Shown here piece after piece: positions 38,350 through 49,358 of a stretch of DNA of 64,000 bases. Both the position numbers and the translations under genes were made by a program. Source of the DNA: Arsukibacterium indicum (GTDB taxonomy: Bacteria > Pseudomonadota > Gammaproteobacteria > Enterobacterales > Alteromonadaceae). The first letter of the stretch is position 1. Each line of letters opens with the position of its first letter. The DNA is taken from positions 806,001-870,000 of the forward strand of contig NZ_JAHRID010000001.1 of NCBI RefSeq assembly GCF_019100565.1, written 5' to 3'. The notes under the pieces were generated by a model. It was not told where the DNA came from and did no database searches. It saw nothing but the letters and a program-made list of their open reading frames with translations.

Positions 38350-39552
38350 CTAATTGAGGGTCACTCTGGCGAATTTCCTTTTGCCCACCTGATAAATCCC
38401 GGTACTGCCTTTGATAACTTCAAGCTTGCTATCATCAATTTTGCTTTCGCCGTTTAACTTTACTGCGCCTTGTTTAATCATCCGCAGTGCCTCTGAAGTA
38501 CTGGCGACCAACCCGGCTTCCTTTAACAGGTTAGCAATAGGCATTGCATTGCCGTCACAACTTAGCGTCAACTCAGGGATGTCATCGGGCAGGGCATTTT
38601 TGCTAAAGCGCTGAATAAAATCCTGATGTGCCGCTTCTGCTGCAGCATCGTCATGAAAGCGGCCAATAATTTCTTTGGCCAGACTTATCTTAATATCGCG
38701 CGGGTTAGCGCCCGCGGCCATCTGCTGTTTTAATTCTGCAATCTCAGCCAGTGGTCTGAAGCTGAGTAAGTCGTAGTAGCGCCACATTAACTCATCTGAA
38801 ATTGACATGATTTTGCCAAACATTTCAGTCGGGGCGTCGGTAATACCAACATAGTTACCCAATGACTTTGACATTTTCTGCACACCGTCAAGCCCTTCAA
38901 GCAACGGTACCATCATTACCGTTTGTGGCCGCTGGCCTTCATCTTTTTGCAGCTCACGTCCCATCAGCAGATTAAACCGCTGATCGGTACCACCCATTTC
39001 AATGTCAGCCTCTAGTGCAACCGAATCCCAGCCCTGCACCAGCGGATATAGAAACTCATGAATGGCAATTGACTGATTATTAGCAAAGCGCTTTTTGAAG
39101 TCATCCCGCTCCAGCATCCGTGCGACAGTCTGACGTGAGGCCAGCTTAATCATGCCGGCAGCGCCAAGCTCACCCATCCACTGAGAATTAAATGCCACAG
39201 TGGTTTTGGCCGGATCAAGAATTTTAAATACCTGCTCTTTATATGTTTCGGCATTGGCCAGTACATCTTCGCGGCTAAGAGGTTTACGGGTAACATTCTT
39301 ACCACTGGGATCACCAATCATGCCGGTAAAATCACCAATCAGAAAAATCACCTCATGCCCGAGCTGCTGAAAAGTGCGTAATTTGTTTATCAGTACGGTA
39401 TGGCCTAAATGCAAATCAGGTGCGGTTGGATCGAAGCCAGCCTTCACTTTCAGTGGCTTGCCGGTTTTTAATTTGGCAATTAGCTCATCTTCCAGCAAGA
39501 TTTCCTCGCAGCCGCGTTTTAATTCAGCTAACGCCTGTGCCCAATCGGCCAT
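38350..39552 (-). CDS. tyrS: Tyrosyl-tRNA synthetase
   Basis: A 400-residue class I synthetase charging tRNA-Tyr. The HIGH-type motif is [16 protein letters not shown] is exact ([12 protein letters not shown]), and a C-terminal S4-like RNA-binding domain is present ([17 protein letters not shown]). It is the shorter second TyrRS type found in many gammaproteobacteria rather than the E. coli form. It is divergent from the M23 endopeptidase gene over about 120-135 bases; the tyrS-mepM-anmK order is conserved in related bacteria. Confidence 0.95.
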   Translation of the reverse strand: MADWAQALAELKRGCEEILLEDELIAKLKTGKPLKVKAGFDPTAPDLHLGHTVLINKLRTFQQLGHEVIFLIGDFTGMIGDPSGKNVTRKPLSREDVLANAETYKEQVFKILDPAKTTVAFNSQWMGELGAAGMIKLASRQTVARMLERDDFKKRFANNQSIAIHEFLYPLVQGWDSVALEADIEMGGTDQRFNLLMGRELQKDEGQRPQTVMMVPLLEGLDGVQKMSKSLGNYVGITDAPTEMFGKIMSISDELMWRYYDLLSFRPLAEIAELKQQMAAGANPRDIKISLAKEIIGRFHDDAAAEAAHQDFIQRFSKNALPDDIPELTLSCDGNAMPIANLLKEAGLVASTSEALRMIKQGAVKLNGESKIDDSKLEVIKGSTGIYQVGKRKFARVTLN

Positions 39553-39687
39553 TTTAAACTCCTGACTTAGTGCAAATTTGTGTAAACAACCGCCATTCTA
39601 TAGCATGTTCCAGCCAGGGGAAACGCACAAAACTCTGGTATCTTCGAAAAAAAACGTTTATGCTCGGTTTTTGTGCGTTTCCAACAG

Positions 39688-41040
39688 ATGACGGGGCTTA
39701 TGCGGCAACTGGTAGCAAAAATTCCTTCTCAACACCGGGCATTAATTCTTGCAGTGTCGGTATGTTTAGCCATTATTTTGTTACTTCCTTCCGAGCAGGC
39801 AGCGGCATCGAAAAGCAGCAACAGCAATGCATTGGAAGTAGGCAAACGTTACAGTCTTGATATTCCCCAGAACGAACAACAGCTTAGTGAAGATTTAGCC
39901 AGCGAAGGTTATGATCCCGAATTCGACGATGAATTTGCGACTGATGATAATCTGCAGTGGTCAAGCCTGCAGGTCCAACGCGGTGATGTCCTGTCTAATC
40001 TGTTTAAAAAAGCCAACGTCAGCCAGCAAACGATGTTGGCTATTCTGGCTTTGGGTGACAGCACTAAAACCCTGACCAAACTCTTTCCGGGCGAAACCCT
40101 GGAGTTTGGTCTTGACGCACAGGGTGAACTTACAGAATTACGTTACGCCATCAATAAATTAAAAACACTGAAAATCAGCCGCGACGAGACAGGCAACTTT
40201 GTCGCCGAAGAGCTGGAAAAAACAGTAGAACATCGTCAGCAATTTGCCAGTGCAGAAATTAAATCCAGCTTCTGGAGTGCCGGTATTGAAGCCGGTTTAT
40301 CCGAGGCGCAGATAATGAATCTGGCAGGCATTTTTGGCTGGGATATCGATTTTGGTCTTGATTTACGCGCTGGTGACAGTTTCAGTGTGCTTTATCAGGC
40401 AAATTATGTTGATGGCGACTTTGTTGGTTACGGCACCATTATCGCCGCTCAATTTCAGAACCAGGGCCAGATTATTCAAGCCGTTCGCCATACTGATGGT
40501 AACTACTACAAACCCGATGGTGCCAGTATGCGACAGGCCTTTTTGCGGGCGCCGGTTAGTTTTCAGTATGTCAGCTCTAACTTTAATCCAAGGCGTTTGC
40601 ATCCGGTGCTTGGTAAAGTGCGGGCTCATAATGGCGTAGACTATGTGGCGCCTGTTGGTACCCCTGTTATGGCTGCCGGTGATGGTAAGGTTACGCACTC
40701 AGGCTACAACAACCTGAATGGCAACTATGTGTTTATTAAGCATGCAAATAATATTGTCACTAAATATCTGCACTTGTCCCGACGCAATGTTAAGGTTGGC
40801 GAACGAGTAAAACAAGGTGAGACCATTGGTCGGCTGGGTGCTACCGGTCGGGTAACCGGTGCTCACCTGCACTACGAGTTTTTATTAAACGGCGTGCACC
40901 GCAACCCGCGAACGGTAAAATTACCACAGGCTACACCGCTGCAAGGTGAAGAGCGCGATATATTTATCGCCAACGCCACCCCTGTGCTAGCCGAACTGCA
41001 AACAAAAGAACGGGTGTTGTTAGCTAAGATAGCGCCCTGA
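39688..41040 (+). CDS. mepM: Murein DD-endopeptidase, M23 family, MepM/YebA-like
   Basis: A 450-residue peptidoglycan hydrolase that cuts DD-crosslinks to allow cell-wall growth. A membrane-anchor or signal segment (about 15-35), an OapA/LysM-like region (RGDVLSNLFKKANVS), a central domain and a C-terminal M23 domain are visible. The zinc site has RAHNGVDYVAP and GAHLHYEF, with SNFNPRRLHPVLG before them. The start is uncertain: GTG 39673, ATG 39688 and ATG 39700 all give an N-terminus fitting E. coli MepM. It is followed by anmK, which handles recycled cell-wall sugar. Confidence 0.92.
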   Translation: MTGLMRQLVAKIPSQHRALILAVSVCLAIILLLPSEQAAASKSSNSNALEVGKRYSLDIPQNEQQLSEDLASEGYDPEFDDEFATDDNLQWSSLQVQRGDVLSNLFKKANVSQQTMLAILALGDSTKTLTKLFPGETLEFGLDAQGELTELRYAINKLKTLKISRDETGNFVAEELEKTVEHRQQFASAEIKSSFWSAGIEAGLSEAQIMNLAGIFGWDIDFGLDLRAGDSFSVLYQANYVDGDFVGYGTIIAAQFQNQGQIIQAVRHTDGNYYKPDGASMRQAFLRAPVSFQYVSSNFNPRRLHPVLGKVRAHNGVDYVAPVGTPVMAAGDGKVTHSGYNNLNGNYVFIKHANNIVTKYLHLSRRNVKVGERVKQGETIGRLGATGRVTGAHLHYEFLLNGVHRNPRTVKLPQATPLQGEERDIFIANATPVLAELQTKERVLLAKIAP

Positions 41041-41052
41041 GGCAGCAATCTG

Positions 41053-42135
41053 ATGTATTACATTGGCATCATGTCTGGTACCAGTCTCGATGGCATAGAT
41101 CTGGTACTGGCCAGCTTCAGCCCCCAGCCCAAACTAATCTGCAGTCAGTTACACCCTTTCCCTGCTGATCTGAAGCAACAACTGCAACAGCTCTGCCAGT
41201 GCGGTGACAATGAAATTGAATTACTTGGTCCGACCGAGCAACAACTGGCATATTGTTATGCAGAAGGCGTAGCGGCATTATTGGCAAAGGCTGGTATAGC
41301 AGCCAGTTCGGTTGCGGTTATAGGATGTCATGGCCAGACTATCCGCCACCGGCCTGATAGTCGTTATCCGTTTACTATGCAAATAGGCGACATGCATAAA
41401 CTGGCTATGCTGTGTCAAATTCCGGTTATCGCTGACTTTAGGCGCAAAGATATGGCTTATGGTGGCCAGGGTGCCCCGCTGGTACCGGCATTTCACCAGG
41501 CGATTTTTCAAAAGCCCTCGCAGCAACGGGCCATTGTCAATATTGGCGGTATTGCTAATGTTACTGTGCTTGCCAGCAATGCGCAGGTAACAGGCTTTGA
41601 TACCGGCCCCGGCAATGCGCTGCTGGATAACTGGATAATGTTATGCCATGCCAGGCCTTATGATGATAACGGCTGGTTTAGCAGCCAGGGTCAATTGTTA
41701 CCTGAACTGCTGAGCCAACTGCTGGCCGATCCCTATTTTTTTAAACCCCCGCCAAAAAGTACCGGCCGTGAGTACTTCAACCTGCAGTGGCTGCAGCAAT
41801 TTCAACCTGAGCACTATACAGCAGAAGATGTACAACGCACGCTGTGCCGCTTAACAGCGCAATCCATTGCAGATTCGCTGAGCAAATATAAGGTAGAGCA
41901 GCTGTATGTTTGTGGCGGTGGTGTCCATAACCCGGTGTTAATGCAAGACTTAGCCCTGCTGATGCCAGACTGTAGTGTAAACCAGACTAATACCCTGGGC
42001 GTTGATGCAGATTGGGTCGAGGCCATGGCCTTTGCCTGGCTGGCATGGGCCTATCAGCATCAGGTAACCGGTAACCTGCCAGAGGTTACCGGTGCCAGTA
42101 AAGCTTGCGTGTTAGGCGTGCCATACCTGCCCTGA
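41053..42135 (+). CDS. anmK: Anhydro-N-acetylmuramic acid kinase
   Basis: A 360-residue sugar kinase that opens and phosphorylates 1,6-anhydro-MurNAc from recycled peptidoglycan to MurNAc-6-P. Motifs are YIGIMSGTSLDGIDLVL at the N-terminus, GCHGQTIRHRP, NIGGIANVT, GFDTGPGNALLD and GVDADWVEAMAFAW. Length matches E. coli AnmK (369 aa). It lies 12 bases after the endopeptidase gene, so both wall-turnover functions are likely in one transcript. It converges with oadB. Confidence 0.95.
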   Translation: MYYIGIMSGTSLDGIDLVLASFSPQPKLICSQLHPFPADLKQQLQQLCQCGDNEIELLGPTEQQLAYCYAEGVAALLAKAGIAASSVAVIGCHGQTIRHRPDSRYPFTMQIGDMHKLAMLCQIPVIADFRRKDMAYGGQGAPLVPAFHQAIFQKPSQQRAIVNIGGIANVTVLASNAQVTGFDTGPGNALLDNWIMLCHARPYDDNGWFSSQGQLLPELLSQLLADPYFFKPPPKSTGREYFNLQWLQQFQPEHYTAEDVQRTLCRLTAQSIADSLSKYKVEQLYVCGGGVHNPVLMQDLALLMPDCSVNQTNTLGVDADWVEAMAFAWLAWAYQHQVTGNLPEVTGASKACVLGVPYLP

Positions 42136-42169
42136 GCCCATCCAGGTTGACATAGCCACTACGGTAAAG

Positions 42170-43300
42170 CTAACCAACCAGCGCCAGTAAAATACCAGCC
42201 GCAACAGCTGAGCCAATGACGCCCGCCACATTTGGCCCCATGGCATGCATTAACAGGAAGTTGTGCGGATTTGCTTGCAGCCCCACTTTATTCACTACCC
42301 GGGCAGCCATTGGCACTGCAGATACCCCGGCAGCTCCAATTAGCGGGTTAATTGGCTGTTTCGATAGTTTTGACATCAGCTTAGCCATTAACACACCAGT
42401 CGCGGTGCCTATAGCGAATGCTATTGCCCCTAATACCAGAATGCCCAGCGTTTGAGTGGTTAAAAACTTGTCAGCACTGAGCCTGGAACCCACAGCCAAA
42501 CCAAGGAAAATGGTTACAATATTAATCAGCTCGTTTTGAGCCGTTTTGCTTAATCGCTCTACCACCCCGGCTTCCCGCATCAGATTCCCCAGGCAAAACA
42601 TGCCAATTAGCGGTGCCGCAGTCGGTAACAACAAAATGGTCAGCAGCACCAGCATTAGCGGAAACAATACTTTTTCCCGCTTGCCCACTGAACGTAGCTG
42701 GGACATCTGAATTTCCCGCTCAGCTTTGCTGGTCAGCGCTTTCATAATAGGCGGCTGAATAATAGGAACAAGCGCCATATAGGAGTATGCAGCAACGGCT
42801 ATGGCACCGAGTAAATCCGGCGCCAGCTTTGACGCAAGGAAAATAGCAGTCGGACCATCAGCACCGCCAATAATGGCGATTGCCGACGCTTCTTTCAGGG
42901 TAAAACTTAACCCCGGTACCCAGTTCAGAGCTATGGCACCAAATAAGGTAGCAAAAATTCCGAATTGCGCAGCGGCCCCCAGCAACAGCATTCTGGGATT
43001 AGCAATCAGCGCACTGAAATCAGTCATTGCGCCAACCCCCATAAAAATTAACAGGGGGAAGATACCGGTACCAATGCCTACCTCGTAAATCATATAGAGC
43101 AAACCGCCCGGCTCGCCCATTCCTGCCAGCGGAATATTGGTTAAAATAGCACCAAAGCCAATGGGCAGCAGTAGCAGCGGTTCGAACCCTCGGGCAATGG
43201 CCAGATATAGCAGCAGAAAGCCCACCAGCATCATCACCACCTGACCAACAGTAAAATGCACTATGCCGGTTGAAGCAATCAGGGTATTAAGCGCGTCCAT
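42170..43300 (-). CDS. oadB: Sodium-pumping oxaloacetate decarboxylase, beta subunit
   Basis: A 376-residue integral membrane protein with about ten to eleven helices. It decarboxylates carboxybiotin on the alpha subunit and couples this to export of Na+. Family motifs [17 protein letters not shown] (with the Na+-pathway Asp), [19 protein letters not shown] and [18 protein letters not shown] are intact. AAGGA lies before the ATG. It is the last gene of the oadG-oadA-oadB order on the minus strand. Confidence 0.95.
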   Translation of the reverse strand: MDALNTLIASTGIVHFTVGQVVMMLVGFLLLYLAIARGFEPLLLLPIGFGAILTNIPLAGMGEPGGLLYMIYEVGIGTGIFPLLIFMGVGAMTDFSALIANPRMLLLGAAAQFGIFATLFGAIALNWVPGLSFTLKEASAIAIIGGADGPTAIFLASKLAPDLLGAIAVAAYSYMALVPIIQPPIMKALTSKAEREIQMSQLRSVGKREKVLFPLMLVLLTILLLPTAAPLIGMFCLGNLMREAGVVERLSKTAQNELINIVTIFLGLAVGSRLSADKFLTTQTLGILVLGAIAFAIGTATGVLMAKLMSKLSKQPINPLIGAAGVSAVPMAARVVNKVGLQANPHNFLLMHAMGPNVAGVIGSAVAAGILLALVG

Positions 43301-43323
43301 GTAATTTCCTTAAGCCGGTCGTA

Positions 43324-45105
43324 CTACTCAAAACTAATCAGTACATCACCGGTACTGACCGCATCACCCGCTGCAATATGGATGTTGGCAATAGTACCGT
43401 CAGCCACTGCCCGCACTTCAGTTTCCATTTTCATGGCTTCCATAATAATCACCACGTCACCCCGTTTTACCGTCGCACCTACCTTGGTGGTAATTTTCCA
43501 GATATTACCAGCCAGTGGCGCGTTTAGCGTCGCGCCGCCAGTTACTGAGGCACTGCCGGGAATATTTTCTGAAACAACCGGTTTTATACTATTTAGCTCG
43601 CCGCTTGGCGCCACTTCAACTTCATATGCTTTGCCATCTACCCGCACACTGTAAGCAACAGGGCCGCTGGTGGTTGTTCTGACTTTAGTTTTCGCCGTTG
43701 AGCTTTCATCCTCGTTGTCATCAGGAGCAGGTTCAAACGCTGCCGGATTATTACGGTTTTTCAAAAATTTAAGCCCAACCTGCGGAAATAATGCGTAAGT
43801 CAGCACATCGTCAATGGTATCTTTGGCTAAATCTATTGATTCTGCCTTGGCGATATCCAGCAATTCACTGTTTAACTTTTCCATCTCAGGTTCCAGCAAA
43901 TCGGCAGGGCGACAGGTTATCGGCTCTGCACCGGCCAGCACTTTTTGCTGTAGCTCAGTGTTCACAGCTGCTGGTGTCGCGCCATATTCGCCTTTTAAAA
44001 CACCGGCAGTTTCTTTGGTAATACTTTTGTAGCGCTCGCCGGTTAATACATTAAGCACTGCCTGGGTACCAACAATTTGTGAAGTAGGCGTAACCAGCGG
44101 TAAAAAGCCAAGATCTTCCCTAACCCGCGGTATTTCCTGTAAAACGTCATCCAGCTTATCTAACGCACCTTGCTCTTTTAACTGGCTTTCCATGTTAGTC
44201 AGCATGCCGCCGGGCACCTGTGCCAGCAAGATCCGGGCGTCGACTCCTTTCAGCGAGCCCTCAAACCGGGCATATTTTTTCCGAACATCACGGAAGTACG
44301 CAGCAATTTCGGCCAATAACTCCATATTAAGACCGGTATCGCGCTCGGTGCCTTCGGTAATCGCTACCATAGTTTCGGTAGCACTATGACCATAAGTCAT
44401 ACTCATTGATGAAATGGCGGTATCGAGCATGTCTATGCCGGCATCAATCGACTTCTGGTAGGTGGCAGTGCTCAGGCCCGTGGTTGCGTGACATTGCATC
44501 GCCAGAGGAATATTGGTGGCCTCTTTAATTCGGGTAACCAACTCTTCTGCCACATAAGGTTTGAGCAAACCGGCCATATCTTTAATAAAGATTGAATCGC
44601 AGCCCATATCTTCCAGTTGCCGGGCCAAATCAACCCACATATCAATAGTGTGTACCGGGCTGACGGTGTATGAAATGGTACCCTGGGCATGAGCGCCGAC
44701 ACTGATAGCAGCCTGAACCGCGGTTTGCAGATTACGGATATCGTTCATTGCATCAAAAATACGGAACACATCTACCCCATTGGCGTGTGCCCGCTCGACA
44801 AAAGCCTTCACCACATCATCGGCATAATGACGATAACCCAGTAAATTCTGACCACGCAGTAACATTTGCTGCCTGGTATTGGGCATGGCTTTCTTAAGCT
44901 CACGGATCCGGTGCCACGGGTCTTCGCCCAGATAACGAATGCAGGAATCAAAGGTTGCGCCCCCCCAGGATTCCATAGACCAGTAGCCAACCTGATCAAG
45001 CTTCGATGCGATCGGAAGCATGTCTTCCAGTCGCAGGCGGGTAGCCAGTAATGACTGGTGCGCATCACGTAAAACTAATTCAGTTAATAACAAAGGCTTC
45101 GTCAT
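43324..45105 (-). CDS. oadA: Sodium-pumping oxaloacetate decarboxylase, alpha subunit
   Basis: A 593-residue biotin-dependent carboxyltransferase. An N-terminal TIM barrel ([49 protein letters not shown]), the PYC/OADA conserved domain, a flexible linker with acidic and Thr/Pro-rich residues about 455-495, and a C-terminal biotinyl domain ([10 protein letters not shown], biotin on the second-motif Lys) are visible. It transfers the carboxyl group of oxaloacetate to biotin. GAGGA lies before the ATG. oadG is 12 bases upstream and oadB 23 bases downstream. Confidence 0.95.
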   Translation of the reverse strand: MTKPLLLTELVLRDAHQSLLATRLRLEDMLPIASKLDQVGYWSMESWGGATFDSCIRYLGEDPWHRIRELKKAMPNTRQQMLLRGQNLLGYRHYADDVVKAFVERAHANGVDVFRIFDAMNDIRNLQTAVQAAISVGAHAQGTISYTVSPVHTIDMWVDLARQLEDMGCDSIFIKDMAGLLKPYVAEELVTRIKEATNIPLAMQCHATTGLSTATYQKSIDAGIDMLDTAISSMSMTYGHSATETMVAITEGTERDTGLNMELLAEIAAYFRDVRKKYARFEGSLKGVDARILLAQVPGGMLTNMESQLKEQGALDKLDDVLQEIPRVREDLGFLPLVTPTSQIVGTQAVLNVLTGERYKSITKETAGVLKGEYGATPAAVNTELQQKVLAGAEPITCRPADLLEPEMEKLNSELLDIAKAESIDLAKDTIDDVLTYALFPQVGLKFLKNRNNPAAFEPAPDDNEDESSTAKTKVRTTTSGPVAYSVRVDGKAYEVEVAPSGELNSIKPVVSENIPGSASVTGGATLNAPLAGNIWKITTKVGATVKRGDVVIIMEAMKMETEVRAVADGTIANIHIAAGDAVSTGDVLISFE

Positions 45106-45117
45106 GCCAGCTTCCTC

Positions 45118-45366
45118 TTATTTATGTTGTTGGCGATACTGATGCACAGCCGCACTGATTGCTGCAACAACGGCAGGCGACAGACCGTTAGAAACGGTAT
45201 CAGTTTTACTGGATTTCTCTGCAACTTTGACTGGTGAATAACGTCGCAACACACGACTCATTATCGTCATTAACAACACCAGCAATAATAAAAACGTAAA
45301 CACACTTACCATGCCAATCAGCATTAATGTTGCCGACTCTAACAATAAATCAGAAACCATCAGCAT
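45118..45366 (-). CDS. oadG: Sodium-pumping oxaloacetate decarboxylase, gamma subunit
   Basis: An 82-residue protein with one N-terminal membrane helix (about 10-35) and a basic, Gln/His-rich C-terminus (AVHQYRQQHK) of the kind that anchors the alpha subunit and binds zinc. Two start codons are possible (45366 and 45360), both near GGAG. It is the first gene of oadGAB. The upstream gap to pqiC (45367-45591) holds the operon promoter; I see no clear terminator there. Confidence 0.9.
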   Translation of the reverse strand: MLMVSDLLLESATLMLIGMVSVFTFLLLLVLLMTIMSRVLRRYSPVKVAEKSSKTDTVSNGLSPAVVAAISAAVHQYRQQHK

Positions 45367-45591
45367 GTTCTCCCTATCCTGCTTACTTAAGCATTCAGTG
45401 TTTCATGACAATTAAACCAATGCAAACAGCTTAGTTTACCCATCGCGGCGTTGCCGTATTAATTAGGGCATTATGGAGGGTACTGCACCGGCTGAATAAT
45501 AAAACTGCGTGATGCCAGCCATTTCGACAGCGAATCACCAAAGACTTATCAACGTCTAGCCGTCCAGAAAGATAACGTGTAGTGGTGGCAA

Positions 45592-46158
45592 TTACAAGTC
45601 CTTCTGCTGAATATCGGCAATCAGTGCGTTGATTAATTGCTGTCCGCCGGCGCTTAAGGCGCTTACCAGCGCCGGATAACCATCCGCGGCCAGCGGTTGC
45701 TGGTAACTGAAGGCCCGGCTGAACTGTTCATCGCCTGAACTTAATGTGTAATGACCACTGATAATGGCCACCCCATTAGCCTGGGCATAAAAACGGTCAA
45801 TAGTAAGCTGCAATGAAAGCCCGTTAGCTGTGCCCGCCGTTACCCGCTGAAAAGCAGGCAGCCTGGCGTGCAAGTGTTCACCAACCAGTCGATAAAGCTG
45901 CTTGTCCAGCGCATCAGCCCATAAGTGGCGACTGGCAATAATCAGCTCAACATCCGAGCGCTGCATAACCAACCCAGCCCCATTCAGATAGTTAGCAACC
46001 CTTACCGGCTGCAAATAAAGTGCTTTTAATTGCGCTGTCTGCTGCGCTTTTTCTGCCTGCTCCGGCAATGGTATTGCAAGCTGGTAATATCTTACCGGCG
46101 CCGGGCTGCTGCAGGCAGTTACACCAATACAGATTGCTAGCATTAAAATTAGCTTCAT
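45592..46158 (-). CDS. pqiC: PqiC/YmbA-like outer-membrane lipoprotein
   Basis: A 188-residue lipoprotein of the ABC-transport-auxiliary family (former DUF330). The lipobox is GVTACSSP with Cys at residue 16, followed by the family start VRYYQLAI, and the middle matches the domain (QLYRLVGEHLHARL). In E. coli, PqiC in the outer membrane docks the PqiB needle. Its start overlaps the pqiB stop by four bases, completing pqiABC. Confidence 0.9.
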   Translation of the reverse strand: MKLILMLAICIGVTACSSPAPVRYYQLAIPLPEQAEKAQQTAQLKALYLQPVRVANYLNGAGLVMQRSDVELIIASRHLWADALDKQLYRLVGEHLHARLPAFQRVTAGTANGLSLQLTIDRFYAQANGVAIISGHYTLSSGDEQFSRAFSYQQPLAADGYPALVSALSAGGQQLINALIADIQQKDL

Positions 46159-47828
46159 AGTCTGGCTTTCCTTGGTTCAGGTTCCGGTTGATCGCTGGCA
46201 TTGAAAATTAATGAATTGCTTTGCTGATTCAGGGTTTTAATAACGGGCTGCAATTCCCGTAACACCTGCTCCAGCGCCTGCAAATTATCATTAATACCGC
46301 TATATGCGGCGCCATCAGGGCTCAACCCTTGTAACGTGGTCCGAAGCTGTTGCAGGCTAAGCTGAATATCTGCAGGTAACTGCTGCAACTGAGGCTGATC
46401 CAGCAAGGTTTGCATGCTCTGAACCAGCTGCTGTGCGTTCTGCATCACCTCATTGGTCGCAGCCAGGGTTTGTTCCCCCTGCGCCAGCATCGATTCAACA
46501 GGTAAATTATTAATTTTATCCAGCGCCATCAGCAGCTTTTGCTCCATATTACTGAAGCCGCTTCGTGCTGAAGGCAGTGTCGGATAACCAACCGTTGCGC
46601 TTACCTGGCGCTGTTCATTAAACAGCTGCTGTAAGTCGCTGTCTTCACGCCAGCTACTGTTAATGTCGAGGTCAATGTACAGGGCACCGGTAATTAAATT
46701 GCTGGTTTTCAGAACGGCGTGCAAGCCGTCATCAATAGCTTGTTGTAATTCCGTATCTAACTGGCTTAAATTTAATTTTTCATACAACCGGGCCGATTCA
46801 ATCCGGATTAGCACCGGAACACCTTGCTGCACCGACACTTCAAACGGTTTCTCTATCGCAAAGAAAAATGGCACCGTCGCTACCGTACCGACCCGTACCC
46901 CGCGGTATTCAACCGGCGCGCCCGCTTTCAGACCACGCACTGACTCATCAAAAAACACCAGATACTCAATATACTGGCTATATAACCCTTCCTGAATACT
47001 TTGTTTATCCGGGAACAACTGGAACTCAGTGCCGTCGGCCACCTGCTCCCCTGCTGGCCAACCGTCCATTAAATCGAAACTGACGCCACCGGTTAATAAC
47101 GTGGTAGCCGAGCCGATATCAACACTCAGGCCTTCAGCTGAAAAATCGAAAGCCAGACCGCTGCTTAGCCAGAAACGGACATTGTCTGTGACCAGCTCGT
47201 CGTATGGCTCACGGATATACAACTGAAAGCGGGTACGCCGGTCTGCCACACTAAAATCGCTCAGCTCTACGGTTCCTACCTCATAACCGCGGTATAACAC
47301 CGGATCACCAACTGCCAGGCCGGTAGTGTCGGCTGAATTCAATTCTACCCGAACGCCTGGCGCATCAGCCGGGGCCACAGGTGGCGAATTTAACAACGGA
47401 TGGCTAAGCTGGGTCTCGCCCTTGTCACCAGGCTGCAACTCAATATACACCCCTGATAATAAGGTATCGAGCCCGGTTACCCCGCCCCGGCCAATCTGAG
47501 GTTTCACCACCCAGAATTGCGAGCCGGCATTAAGCAAAGGTGTCATATTGGGTTTCATCCTGGCTTGGATTAACACCTCAGTCAGATCTTCACTCAGCTC
47601 AACGGATACCACCTGGCCGACATCAACACTACGATTTTTAATCTGGGTTTTACCGGCAACAATACCCTCGGCATCTTCGGCCACCAACAGCAACATCACG
47701 CCCTGGTTCTGAAAATGGCTGAACAACATCCACAGGCCAATTAACACGGCCGCTATCGGCACCACCCAGATTGGTGACCACTGTTTGATAACCCTGACAT
47801 TTGCTTGAAGCGGCGCCGACTCTGTCAC
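46155..47828 (-). CDS. pqiB: PqiB-like MCE-domain intermembrane transport protein
   Basis: A 557-residue inner-membrane-anchored protein. One helix at about 18-40 is followed by three MCE/MlaD domains (near AEGIVAGKTQIKNRSVDVGQV, DTTGLAVGDPVLYRGYEVGTVE and VRGLKAGAPVEYRGVRVGTVA) and a long C-terminal coiled coil. In E. coli PqiB forms a hexameric tube thought to move lipids between the membranes. Three MCE domains and this length match PqiB rather than the seven-domain YebT/LetB. It overlaps pqiA and pqiC by four bases each. Confidence 0.93.
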   Translation of the reverse strand: MTESAPLQANVRVIKQWSPIWVVPIAAVLIGLWMLFSHFQNQGVMLLLVAEDAEGIVAGKTQIKNRSVDVGQVVSVELSEDLTEVLIQARMKPNMTPLLNAGSQFWVVKPQIGRGGVTGLDTLLSGVYIELQPGDKGETQLSHPLLNSPPVAPADAPGVRVELNSADTTGLAVGDPVLYRGYEVGTVELSDFSVADRRTRFQLYIREPYDELVTDNVRFWLSSGLAFDFSAEGLSVDIGSATTLLTGGVSFDLMDGWPAGEQVADGTEFQLFPDKQSIQEGLYSQYIEYLVFFDESVRGLKAGAPVEYRGVRVGTVATVPFFFAIEKPFEVSVQQGVPVLIRIESARLYEKLNLSQLDTELQQAIDDGLHAVLKTSNLITGALYIDLDINSSWREDSDLQQLFNEQRQVSATVGYPTLPSARSGFSNMEQKLLMALDKINNLPVESMLAQGEQTLAATNEVMQNAQQLVQSMQTLLDQPQLQQLPADIQLSLQQLRTTLQGLSPDGAAYSGINDNLQALEQVLRELQPVIKTLNQQSNSLIFNASDQPEPEPRKARL

Positions 47829-49156
47829 GTTGTTACTCCTTTTGCTGTCTGGTACTGACAGCTGGTATTTTTACAGGGTTGCTGATTGTCCCATAGCAAC
47901 CTTGGATCGAAACTGACTGCCGCCAGCATCGTCGTTATTACGACCGCAGCAAACAATACCGCAGCAATCCCCGGATACACACTGGCCAGTAATCCAAAGC
48001 GCACCAAAGCCGCCATAAAGGCAACCACCAGCACATCCACCATCGACCAGCGGCCCACCCAGTCTACTAACCGGTATATGTTACCACTATACTTGCCGGT
48101 CAGCTGTCTGGGCCTCATCGCCAGATAACATAACCAGAACATTACAACAATTTTAACAATCGGAATAACGACGCTGGCAAGAAAAATAACGATGGCGACC
48201 GGGTACTCGCCATCTTGCCACATCAGAATAAAACCACTGATGATGGTTGAGTCAGTCACCTCACCAAAAGACACCGTACGCATAATCGGCAGGATATTGG
48301 CAGGTATATAAAGCACACAGGCAGTCACCAGCAGAGCCAGCGTTTTTTGCAAACTGGCGGGTATCCGGCTGGTTACTTTGGTATGACAACGACTGCAGTG
48401 ACGCTGCTGGATTGGCAGCACCGCAGTACAACACTGACATAACTTCAGTTGCTGCTCCAGGCCGCTGCACCCGGCACTTATCTTTGTTAATGGTTGCGGA
48501 TTTGGCGCAATACTGGCCCATAGCGCATGGCGGTCAAGAACCTGAAAGGTTCGCAGATGTAACAGGCAAAACAGGCAAAAGGCCCAGAAACTCATGCCCA
48601 GTGAAATTTCTGCTGTGGCAACCAGCTTCACGAAGCTAATTAATAAACCCATAAGGAATATATCGACCATACTCCAGGGCTTCAACATGTATAGTACCCG
48701 GGCTACCCAAATCCGCGCGGGCAAGTTATAACGCATACCGGCTTTCAAATATATCACTGCCATCATGCAAAACGCCGGTACTGCCTGAATAAAAAGCCAA
48801 GTCAGAATAGCCAGTACCTGATGATATTCAGTAAATAGTACTGCGGATGTATCAAAAAAATGAATTTCACTGCGGTTGCCGGCAATCGCCATACTGACAA
48901 AAGGAAACAAATTGGCAAGCACCAGCATCAGTAGAGCAGAAGCTGCATATAGCGCTGGCCGGGCAACCGGGTTGTGCTGTCGGGCATCAAGCTGATAATG
49001 ACAACGCAGGCAATGGGCCTCCTCACCGGGTGCCAGTGCAGGCAATTGCTGCAGTAGATCACAATGCGGACACAATACTATTTCAGCATTATCGCGACTA
49101 TCAGTGCGACCGGAGTATTGAACTTGCCGTGCTGCGGTGTCAGCAGAAGTTTTCAC
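47825..49156 (-). CDS. pqiA: PqiA-like integral membrane protein
   Basis: A 443-residue protein made of two homologous PqiA domains, each with four helices. Each is preceded by a double-CxxC zinc-ribbon-like element (CPHCDLLQQL...CLRC, and CQCCTAVL...CSRCH). It is the inner-membrane partner of PqiB in the lipid-transport system; the E. coli operon responds to paraquat through SoxRS. No SoxS site could be identified in the upstream DNA by eye. It is the first gene of the pqiABC operon. Confidence 0.93.
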   Translation of the reverse strand: MKTSADTAARQVQYSGRTDSRDNAEIVLCPHCDLLQQLPALAPGEEAHCLRCHYQLDARQHNPVARPALYAASALLMLVLANLFPFVSMAIAGNRSEIHFFDTSAVLFTEYHQVLAILTWLFIQAVPAFCMMAVIYLKAGMRYNLPARIWVARVLYMLKPWSMVDIFLMGLLISFVKLVATAEISLGMSFWAFCLFCLLHLRTFQVLDRHALWASIAPNPQPLTKISAGCSGLEQQLKLCQCCTAVLPIQQRHCSRCHTKVTSRIPASLQKTLALLVTACVLYIPANILPIMRTVSFGEVTDSTIISGFILMWQDGEYPVAIVIFLASVVIPIVKIVVMFWLCYLAMRPRQLTGKYSGNIYRLVDWVGRWSMVDVLVVAFMAALVRFGLLASVYPGIAAVLFAAVVITTMLAAVSFDPRLLWDNQQPCKNTSCQYQTAKGVTT

Positions 49157-49316
49157 TGATCACCCTAAGTACCCGTTACAGGTAAAAGGTTTCGCTTTGC
49201 GACCTTTTTGCATAAATTATGCCCGATAAAATTAAGTTACCTTATATAATCAGTAGTATATATCACTTTGAAGATAAGCCGCGGCTGAACAGCAAAGAAA
49301 AAATTGTTGCAAAAGC

Positions 49317-49352
49317 AAAAACCCGCTAAGGCGTTAGCCGTAGCGGGTTCTT
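49317..49352 (-). terminator. Terminator of the tRNA-Ser/tRNA-Arg operon
   Basis: AAAACCCGCTA and TAGCGGGTT arms enclose a further GGCGTTAGCC stem-loop. It lies just after the last tRNA-Arg on the minus strand, with A-rich DNA giving a T run in the transcript. Confidence 0.75.
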
Positions 49353-49358
49353 CGTATA

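Noticed and set aside
45367-45591. Small gene between oadG and pqiC
   Set aside because: No frame with a plausible start and composition; treated as promoter DNA.
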